Of a stretch of 64,000 bases of DNA, positions 58,360-64,000 are shown piece by piece; position 1 is the first letter of the stretch, and the number at the start of each line of letters is the position of its first letter. Under the pieces are notes generated by a model. The model did no database searches. It had not been told where the DNA came from and saw nothing but the letters and a program-made list of their open reading frames with translations. Location: positions 62,001-126,000 of the forward strand of contig NZ_FMXN01000001.1 in assembly GCF_900104245.1 (NCBI RefSeq), written 5' to 3'. Position numbers and translations under genes: made by a program. Source of the DNA: Pseudidiomarina indica. Lineage in GTDB: Bacteria; Pseudomonadota; Gammaproteobacteria; Enterobacterales; Alteromonadaceae.

Positions 58360-59750
58360 ATATCATCGAAGCCATGCACGATGAGAACTTATTTGCTCAC
58401 CAGTTCAGCGGTGAAAGCTGGCGTGCTTGGCGCGTTCTGCTTAGCGCGTTCTATGGCTTGCCGATTGCTGATGATGACCTAGCACTATATCAAGAGCTAA
58501 CCGGCCGCCAGAAGCCACCAGAAGCCCCTCACAACGAGTTATGGCTACCAGTTGGAAGAAGGGGCGGAAAATCGAATACAGCGGCTTTAATCGCCGTTTA
58601 TGAAGCCTTTTTTAATGACTATTCAGACAAGCTGGCTGCAGGTGAAGTAGCCACGGTGATGGTAATTGCCGCCGACCGCAAGCAAGCGCGTTCAGTGATG
58701 CGTTACATTCGCGGCCTTGTGGACGGTAGCCCGATGTTAAAGCAAATGGTGCTGCGCGAAACAACAGAATCCATCGAGTTGGTAAACCGTTGCGTTATCG
58801 AGATCACAACCGCGAGCATGAGAGCAACGCGAGGTTATACGGCCAGTTGCATTATTGCCGATGAAATAGCGTTTTGGTTGACCGATGGGGCGAACCCTGA
58901 CAAGGAAATCATCAACGCTTTGCGCCCCTCGCTGGCCACCTTGAACGGCAAGTTGATTGCGCTTAGCTCACCGTATGCGCGGCGCGGTGTACTTTGGGAA
59001 AATTACCGCCGTTACTTTGGCAAGGACAACCAGCGCGTGCTAGTTGCTCAAGCGCCCACGTTGACGATGAACCCCACGCTATCGCCTGAAATAGTTGCAG
59101 CGGCCTATGAGGAAGACGCGCAAGCAGCATCGGCAGAATACGGCGCACAGTTCCGTAGTGACGTTGAAAGCTATATCAGCCGCGAAGCCGTGGAAGCGGT
59201 AACAATCCCAGACCGCTACGAGTTAGCGCCAGCGAGTTCAAATCATTACTTTGCATTCGTTGATGCGGCTGGCGGCAGTGGCAAAGACGCTATGACGTGC
59301 GCGATTGCTCACCAAGATAAAGAAATCATCATAGTTGACGTGCTGCGCGTGATGAAACCGCCGTTCAGCCCTGAATATGTGGTTGAGCAGTTCTGCGACC
59401 TACTCAAGATGTACCGCATTAACTATGTAGTTGGCGACCGTTGGGGCGGTGACTTTGTGCGCGAACAGTTCACCAAGCGCGGCATTTACTACGAGTTAAG
59501 CGAAAAGAACAAATCAGAGATTTACGGCGAGATGTTGCCGCTTATCAATTCCAAGCGCGTGGAGTTGCCAGATCACAAACAGTTATTTGATGAGCTAGTC
59601 GGACTTGAGCGCAAGACTAGTTCAACAGGTAAAGACCGCATCGACCATGCACCGGGCATGCACGATGACGCAGTGAACGCCGTTGCTGGTGTTTGCGTGG
59701 TAGCCAGTCAATACAGACCCTACTGCGCCGCACCTAGAATCGGCTTTTAA
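58356..59750 (+). CDS. Phage terminase large subunit
   Basis: DNA-packaging motor of 464 residues with both domains intact. ATPase: Walker A LPVGRRGGKSNTA near 66, Walker B CIIADEIAFW near 167 and a coupling SSPYARRG motif near 207. RNase H-like nuclease: AFVDAAGGSGKD near 301, VVGDRWGGDF near 360 and MHDDAVNAVAG near 436. In phages this protein docks on a portal, but none is encoded in the element, so packaging would need another phage's procapsids. It follows the possible small subunit and precedes a coiled-coil protein. Confidence 0.9.
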   Translation: MNIIEAMHDENLFAHQFSGESWRAWRVLLSAFYGLPIADDDLALYQELTGRQKPPEAPHNELWLPVGRRGGKSNTAALIAVYEAFFNDYSDKLAAGEVATVMVIAADRKQARSVMRYIRGLVDGSPMLKQMVLRETTESIELVNRCVIEITTASMRATRGYTASCIIADEIAFWLTDGANPDKEIINALRPSLATLNGKLIALSSPYARRGVLWENYRRYFGKDNQRVLVAQAPTLTMNPTLSPEIVAAAYEEDAQAASAEYGAQFRSDVESYISREAVEAVTIPDRYELAPASSNHYFAFVDAAGGSGKDAMTCAIAHQDKEIIIVDVLRVMKPPFSPEYVVEQFCDLLKMYRINYVVGDRWGGDFVREQFTKRGIYYELSEKNKSEIYGEMLPLINSKRVELPDHKQLFDELVGLERKTSSTGKDRIDHAPGMHDDAVNAVAGVCVVASQYRPYCAAPRIGF

Positions 59751-59777
59751 TTTTTAATGCAAAATGAGGTTATAACC

Positions 59778-60500
59778 ATGAACAAACGCACCAGAGTAAA
59801 AAGCCCTGTATTCAGTGGCGACATTTTCGAGCGTAATTTAGGCGACTTTGCACAGCGTGACGAAATGCGCGACATAAAGCGCCAGATTGAACGCTTTGGC
59901 CAGTTGGTTGAGGGACTTGCTGAAATGCGCGAGAAGCCCGATCCATTTAAGACACAGGCACAAATTAACGTGGAGTATGGCAAGCGCTACGAAGAAGCAC
60001 TTAGCGCGGCTAAACGAAGCGTTGAAAAGAGCATTGAACGGTTAGTTGACGCACAAGACAAAGCGCGGCGTAACATGATCGTAAAAACCAAACTCGATAG
60101 AGTCGTGCCAGACGCGCAAGAGATACGCGCACACTTGCGAGGTATGACGGACAAGCAGCGCCGCGAGTTTATTGCAAAGTCGATTGATCACGGCCGCTTT
60201 GAGGTTATTTCAGCCATCGTGAACACTAGCCTACCTGAATTGGCTGGCTTAACGCCTGAATTGGTCACACAGTATCAAATGGCATACGTTGAAAAGGTAG
60301 CGCCTGAATACTTGGAAGAAGAAAAAGCAATTCAGACCGCCGAGCAAATGCTAGGCATGGCTTTCGATAGTTTCCGCAAGCAAGCCGAAGAAATGCGCGA
60401 TCCACACTTAGAGGTTGAAGCGATCAAAATGAAAGAGCAAGCAGACGCGGCAGACGCAGCCTTTAAGCAAGCGCTAAATGCTGATGCAAGAGCCGAGTAA
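59778..60500 (+). CDS. Hypothetical coiled-coil protein downstream of the terminase
   Basis: Protein of 240 residues, highly charged and helical, with coiled-coil stretches near residues 30-100 and 180-235. GAGG 9 bases before ATG 59778 favours this start over ATG 59757. Segments GDIFERNLGDFAQRDEM and TDKQRREFIAKSID are distinctive but match no family I know. Its place after the terminase and its helical nature could fit a scaffold- or adaptor-like packaging helper, which is speculation. Confidence 0.7.
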   Translation: MNKRTRVKSPVFSGDIFERNLGDFAQRDEMRDIKRQIERFGQLVEGLAEMREKPDPFKTQAQINVEYGKRYEEALSAAKRSVEKSIERLVDAQDKARRNMIVKTKLDRVVPDAQEIRAHLRGMTDKQRREFIAKSIDHGRFEVISAIVNTSLPELAGLTPELVTQYQMAYVEKVAPEYLEEEKAIQTAEQMLGMAFDSFRKQAEEMRDPHLEVEAIKMKEQADAADAAFKQALNADARAE

Positions 60501-60783
60501 TGCACCGATAACGAGTGCAGACGTGCTACCAGAGATGAAGCTGGTACGCGCTGCGCTCGACCTTTTCATAAAAGACGCTATCGACTACCTGACAGCTTGT
60601 GAACGGCCACCAGCGAAGTTTAACGAGCTATTCCATGACCAGCAGCAAGCCTTTAACGACTTGTGCCGTTGTGGGCGGATCACGAAGCGCCTTGCTCACC
60701 TGAACGACCTAGACCCGCACTATATCAGTGAGCGCTTTCGTCGTTATGTTCGGCGGTACTATTCAGAACAACAGCCCGGCTAG
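60478..60783 (+). CDS. Hypothetical protein, last gene of the element
   Basis: Protein of 101 residues (99 if ATG 60484 is used), overlapping the previous gene by 23 bases. It is helical with a basic end ERFRRYVRRYYSEQQPG and the segment FHDQQQAFNDLCRCGRITKRL. No family is recognised. It ends 15 bases before the right arm-type repeats. Confidence 0.62.
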   Translation: MLMQEPSNAPITSADVLPEMKLVRAALDLFIKDAIDYLTACERPPAKFNELFHDQQQAFNDLCRCGRITKRLAHLNDLDPHYISERFRRYVRRYYSEQQPG

Positions 60784-60798
60784 TATGTAACGTAAAAC

Positions 60799-60818
60799 GG
60801 CTACATATCGGCTACACG
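60799..60818. repeat. Right arm-type repeat of the element
   Basis: GGCTACATATCGGCTACACG is an exact 20-bp copy of 52104-52123, near the other end, in the same orientation. Each copy holds two GGCTACA motifs spaced 11 bases apart. It lies about 100 bases inside attR, the usual position for integrase arm sites. Confidence 0.7.
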
Positions 60819-60842
60819 TTATAAAAAAATATTCTAAGAAAT

Positions 60843-60874
60843 AAAAAAGGGGCTTGAACAATCGCTCAAACCCC
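60843..60874 (-). terminator. Element-supplied terminator of tRNA-Pro
   Basis: On the minus strand GGGGTTTGAGC and GTTCAAGCCCC pair with two mismatches, followed by six T. It lies 19 bases after the tRNA CCA end, inside the element, and replaces the host terminator now stranded at 51879-51910. Confidence 0.75.
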
Positions 60875-60892
60875 TGATTTATATTGATTTTT

Positions 60893-60969
60893 TGGTCGGC
60901 GTGACTGGATTTGAACCAGCGACCCCTGACACCCCATGACAGTGCGCTACCAAGCTGCGCCACACGCCG
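60893..60969 (-). tRNA. tRNA-Pro (anticodon GGG), host-element hybrid
   Basis: Complete 77-base cloverleaf on the minus strand: acceptor CGGCGTG/CACGCCG, D-arm GCGC-AGCTTGGTA-GCGC, anticodon arm CTGTC-ATGGGGT-GTCAG with anticodon GGG, T-arm GCTGG-TTCAAAT-CCAGT, discriminator A and encoded CCA. It closely resembles E. coli proL. The 5' half is host sequence and everything 3' of the core comes from the integrated element, which rebuilt a functional gene. The T-stem differs by two compensated base pairs from the displaced host copy. Confidence 0.95.
60920..60937 (-). repeat. attR core
   Basis: CGACCCCTGACACCCCAT is identical to 51952-51969. It covers the 3' half of the anticodon loop and stem, the variable loop and the first T-stem base of tRNA-Pro. 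Strand exchange took place within it. Confidence 0.85.
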
Positions 60970-60981
60970 ACCGAGGGCGCT

Positions 60982-61009
60982 ATATTACTGAATCTTGCCG
61001 ATTTGGCAA
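60982..61009 (-). promoter_or_regulatory. tRNA-Pro promoter
   Basis: On the minus strand TTGCCA and TAATAT lie 16 bases apart, and the start region before the tRNA is GC-rich (AGCGCCCTC), as in stringently controlled stable-RNA promoters. It is host sequence, so the element's restored tRNA stays under its native promoter. Confidence 0.65.
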
Positions 61010-61033
61010 GGGGTAATCGAATCAACTGCTGGT

Positions 61034-62653
61034 TTATTCGTCAACTGGGTTGATTTCTCGCTCTTGGCTAAAGCGTTTTAACTTCCGGATGCCATCAACC
61101 AACACGGGGGTTGCCGGAGTGACGCCAGGTAAGGGTGTCAAACTGGTAGTATCAAACGAGTGAATCACCGCATCAGCATGAATCACTGAGGTGATTTGCT
61201 GATCGTACACCACCAAATCATCCCCATAACTGGTCATGACGGGAAGTCGGCGGGGTTTGCTCGTCAAGTCCACTCCAATTGAATACGCTTTCGCATCATC
61301 CACACAGTTTAAGTAGCTGGCGAGTACGGTTGGCATGATATCGGTTAACAGTGCCAAGGGATGAGCTTGGAGCGGGATATATTCGCTATACAGCAGGTTC
61401 ACTTGCATTGCTTGTTGGGCGTAACCTTGTTCACCTTTCGCCTGGTGGGGGGTTAAACCAACGACGAAAATTTGGTTACCACGTTCCAGTTGTTGCTGGA
61501 TGAGCTGCTGGAGCTCGGGCGACCATTGGCCCGTAGTGATGATTTCAATGGTCGCGCTTGGATTGGGTCGTTGCTGAGTATCAAAGTCAGTTAACGCGGC
61601 GGGTGAACGCTCGGTGGGCAACTGTTGCGTGAGAATCACATCAATTTGGTAATCGCGTAATGCCTCGATGTAGACTGGCGGTAACTGGGCGTTAGCAATG
61701 GCCGGTAAATAGAGGTCAGGCAAGGCGTAGAGCAACTCAAACAAGGCACTCTCAAGGTTACGATGGCCGAGGATTGGTTGTTGATACGCTGTCAGCGTCG
61801 CGAATTCTTGTTGCACCGCACGCGCTGTTTGGTCGTCAAACTGTGCCAAGCCGACAATGAGGGTATTCGGCGCTTGTGGTACACGGGCGCACTGTAATTC
61901 CCGGGCTGGGTAGGTGAGGTGAATGTCGGTGCCATGGCGAATCAGATTCTCGGTGGCTTCTTGCCGTTGTTCTTCCAGCAAGCCATGTTTACTCATGAGA
62001 GTTTTCGCGGTGGTTGGATAGCTGAGAGGGAACATATCATCTTGTTTGGTAATGGGCGTATAGAACACTGCATCGGCCCAAATATGTAGGCTATGACTGC
62101 CTAAGAAGCAGGCAACAAACACCGCACTTAAACTGGGCCCCCAATACTTCGCTTGCAGCCGATCCAAGCGTTTCCAAGCAATATTGGCAAGCCCGAGCTC
62201 AAAAATCAGCAGGACGACAAAAACTAATAATAACCCGATAAGAATCACAAAACTGGCACCGGCAAAGACGGTTTCAGCATCCATGGCCAGCTGGGAAAGG
62301 GAATAGGTGTTGAGGTGATAACCATACTGGCGATAAAACAGCGCATCGGCAACTAATGCGATTAAGCCAAAGGATGCGACCAGGGTGCCGATACCGCGTA
62401 AGACACGGGTGTAGGGCAACACTAAACAAAACGGGAAAATAAGGATAATAAAGAACACAAAGGGCAAAAAGGCGAAGTGTCCCAGCCAATTGATGATGAG
62501 GTAAAGCACCCCTAATGCCGAGCCGGGGGCTTCGGTTGCTTCAATGTAGAGCGTACCGATGGCGAGGACCAGTAGGATGTTAAAGAAGGTGAACCAGTGG
62601 CCCCAACTGATTAAGCGCGCAATTTTATCGCGACGTTGTTTTAGCTGTTTCAT
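61034..62653 (-). CDS. yejM: YejM/LapC/PbgA-type inner membrane protein
   Basis: Membrane protein of 539 residues with five N-terminal membrane helices (about residues 15-180) and a periplasmic domain of the sulfatase/DUF3413 type without apparent catalytic residues. E. coli YejM (586 residues) senses periplasmic-leaflet LPS and relieves LapB-driven LpxC degradation; lapB is encoded at 19 kb here. YADAVFYTPITKQDDMFPLSYPTT and VVYDQQITS are recognisable. The gene diverges from yejK; the small yejL gene usually between them is not seen. Confidence 0.87.
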   Translation of the reverse strand: MKQLKQRRDKIARLISWGHWFTFFNILLVLAIGTLYIEATEAPGSALGVLYLIINWLGHFAFLPFVFFIILIFPFCLVLPYTRVLRGIGTLVASFGLIALVADALFYRQYGYHLNTYSLSQLAMDAETVFAGASFVILIGLLLVFVVLLIFELGLANIAWKRLDRLQAKYWGPSLSAVFVACFLGSHSLHIWADAVFYTPITKQDDMFPLSYPTTAKTLMSKHGLLEEQRQEATENLIRHGTDIHLTYPARELQCARVPQAPNTLIVGLAQFDDQTARAVQQEFATLTAYQQPILGHRNLESALFELLYALPDLYLPAIANAQLPPVYIEALRDYQIDVILTQQLPTERSPAALTDFDTQQRPNPSATIEIITTGQWSPELQQLIQQQLERGNQIFVVGLTPHQAKGEQGYAQQAMQVNLLYSEYIPLQAHPLALLTDIMPTVLASYLNCVDDAKAYSIGVDLTSKPRRLPVMTSYGDDLVVYDQQITSVIHADAVIHSFDTTSLTPLPGVTPATPVLVDGIRKLKRFSQEREINPVDE

Positions 62654-62843
62654 GAAGGAGGCTTACCTTTTTCCTTATTTTCCAACGATTGTAGCAGGAC
62701 TTTATCCGTTTGTTCAGTGATTTACTGTAACTCAATGAAGGCCTGCGATGCCATTGTATTTTTTTTTGCAGCGCATGGATTTCAACGCCAGCGTGGTAAA
62801 CTATCGGATTCATCGTATCACAGCGAATCAAAGAGGACACCGA

Positions 62844-63893
62844 GTGACTATGCAAGCCGATGTGAAACATAGCATTATCCATCAGTTTTATACCAATGAC
62901 GGGCAAATTGGGCTGCGGTTAGCGCCTGCTACCTTGGCCAATGATGAGGACGTTCATTTGCTCTTGTCAGAATTAACCGATGTCTATCACGCCAAACCCA
63001 GTAAAGGTTATGCGCGTTTCATAAACCCTGAGCACGATGATGTGGATACCGAGCAACTCAGTGAGTTTCCGCCGTTGTTACAGGCATGGCGGAAGGGAGA
63101 GGATGAGTTTGTGACGTTTTCGCAGCGCACCGCCCAAATTTTACATCAGCAGCTACAGCACTACGGCTTTTTGGAAAGTGGCTTTTTATTGATTGCTAGC
63201 TATTTAGAGCGCGGTCATGATCATTTGGTGGTGGCATTTCTTCCCAATAAAGAGGGTGTTGCCATTGCTCCCGATTTATCCGTGGACCGTTCTTCTCTGT
63301 TAGATATTAATCGGGTTTTCTTAGCCGCAACGATTAATTTATCGGAATGGCAAGAAGAGCCCGAATCCACCAGCTATATTTCATTCTTAAAAGGGCGAGT
63401 TGGGCGTAAGATTGCTGATTTCTTCCTCGACTTTTTAGGGTGCACCGAAGGCTACAACGTTAAAAAACAAACCCAGCAATTGGTTGAAACCGTTCAAAAT
63501 TACGTGCAAGAGCATGACTTAGAGCCGGCGCAAGCTCAAGCGGTGCGGCAGTCCGTGTATGAAATCTGTGATACTTCATGGAAGAATGATGAGCCAGTAC
63601 GGGTTGCCGATTTGTCTGAGCAGTTGGCTCAAGCGGTTACCACGGGGCAAAGTTTTGCCGACTATACCGCAAATTTAGCGCAACCATTGCCCGAGGAACT
63701 CCGTACAGATCGGAGCACCGTTCGTAAATTAGTGAAGTTTCAAGGGCAAGGCGGCGGCCTGAGCGTGGGCTTTGACCAGCAACTCCTCGGTGAGCGAGTG
63801 GAGTATCACCCGGCCACAGACACCTTGACGATTCGGGGCACGCCACCCAATTTGCGAGATCAATTGCGCCGCTATTTTGGGATTGATAGTTAG
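62844..63893 (+). CDS. yejK: Nucleoid-associated protein YejK
   Basis: DNA-associated protein of the NdpA/YejK family, 349 residues (E. coli 335). Shared segments include LLDINRVFLAATINLSEW, TSYISFLKGRVGRKIADFFLDFLG, DRSTVRKLVKFQGQGGGL and the end TLTIRGTPPNLRDQLRR. GTG 62844 is chosen because AGAGGAC lies 6 bases upstream; ATG 62850 is possible. The frame runs upstream to 62748 without conservation. A terminator follows. Confidence 0.92.
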   Translation: MTMQADVKHSIIHQFYTNDGQIGLRLAPATLANDEDVHLLLSELTDVYHAKPSKGYARFINPEHDDVDTEQLSEFPPLLQAWRKGEDEFVTFSQRTAQILHQQLQHYGFLESGFLLIASYLERGHDHLVVAFLPNKEGVAIAPDLSVDRSSLLDINRVFLAATINLSEWQEEPESTSYISFLKGRVGRKIADFFLDFLGCTEGYNVKKQTQQLVETVQNYVQEHDLEPAQAQAVRQSVYEICDTSWKNDEPVRVADLSEQLAQAVTTGQSFADYTANLAQPLPEELRTDRSTVRKLVKFQGQGGGLSVGFDQQLLGERVEYHPATDTLTIRGTPPNLRDQLRRYFGIDS

Positions 63894-63906
63894 CTCTTTA
63901 AATACA

Positions 63907-63932
63907 AAAACGCCGACCTAAGTCGGCGTTTT
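63907..63932 (+). terminator. Rho-independent terminator after yejK
   Basis: AAAACGCCGAC (63907-63917) and GTCGGCGTTTT (63922-63932) form a perfect 11-bp stem with a 4-base loop. The flanking A and T runs let it work in both directions. The last 68 bases of the window (63933-64000) hold no feature I can support. Confidence 0.88.
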
Positions 63933-64000
63933 ACTACAAGTGTACGATGGTCGTACTATTTGTCATTTTGTACTGGGATAATGTTTGTCGCGTGGAGACC

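Larger units (their letters stand above)
51952..60937 (+). mobile_element. Integrated 9-kb phage-satellite-like element in tRNA-Pro
   Basis: The element runs between two copies of an 18-bp core (CGACCCCTGACACCCCAT) inside the tRNA-Pro 3' half; about 8,968 bases separate the crossovers. Genes in order: integrase, unknown, AlpA-type regulator, winged-helix protein, small acidic protein, primase/helicase-like replication protein, repeat-rich region, membrane peptide, possible small terminase, large terminase, coiled-coil protein, unknown. All are on the plus strand, tightly packed, with a codon style (many CTA and AGC) unlike the host genes. No portal, capsid, tail or lysis gene is present. Confidence 0.88.

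Noticed and set aside
51952-60937. The island as an ordinary defective prophage
   Set aside because: Both ends are intact and all frames open, with no decayed structural genes; a satellite fits better, though deletion cannot be excluded.

Overview
The window reads as chromosome of a gammaproteobacterium of the Alteromonadales type. Idiomarinaceae is the most plausible family, judged from protein similarity I recall (GyrA, NrdA, YejK) and from the run serC-hisC-aroA-cmk-rpsA-ihfB-lapA-lapB-pyrF. I could not test this with a search. Most genes are ordinary, densely packed housekeeping genes. One clearly foreign 9-kb island sits in a tRNA gene.

Layout. 1-9.4 kb: 3' part of hrpA, then on the minus strand grxA, a NrdB-maintenance ferredoxin, nrdB, nrdA (two candidate NrdR boxes upstream), a MupP/Gph-type phosphatase and ubiG. 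9.5-21.3 kb: gyrA, serC, hisC, aroA, cmk, rpsA, ihfB, lapA, lapB, pyrF and a ComEA-like protein, all on the plus strand. 21.3-35.9 kb: rhombosortase, gamma-glutamyltransferase, msrB, a HIT protein, metG, apbC, dcd, an M14 peptidase, a YvcK-like protein, a DUF192 protein, an M28 peptidase and small membrane proteins. 35.9-40.2 kb: an RND efflux pair with an AcrR-like operator but no regulator beside it. 40.3-45.3 kb: a small anchored protein, an ABC exporter and a DUF2868/DUF3482 GTPase pair. 45.3-51.9 kb: a three-gene unit behind a perfect palindromic Fur box, made of a 900-residue lipoprotein, a TonB-dependent receptor with a one-base frameshift near its end, and a di-heme peroxidase.

51.95-60.94 kb: an integrated element in the 3' half of tRNA-Pro(GGG), about 8.97 kb between matching 18-bp attachment cores. 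It encodes a tyrosine integrase, an AlpA-type regulator, a winged-helix protein, a primase/helicase-like replication protein, a region with symmetric short repeats that looks like a replication origin, a 36-residue membrane peptide, a possible small terminase subunit, a complete large terminase (ATPase plus nuclease) and two proteins of unknown function. It has no portal, capsid, tail or lysis genes. This fits a phage satellite that replicates itself and supplies its own packaging motor while borrowing capsids, and it is the best candidate here for an undescribed system. The element also rebuilt the host tRNA with a different T-stem and brought its own tRNA terminator.

60.9-64 kb: the restored tRNA-Pro, then divergent yejM (LapC, partner of the LapB encoded at 19 kb) and yejK.

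Other points of note: GyrA carries Ile at the position equal to E. coli Ser83, a classical quinolone-resistance site. Two small genes begin almost on top of a terminator.
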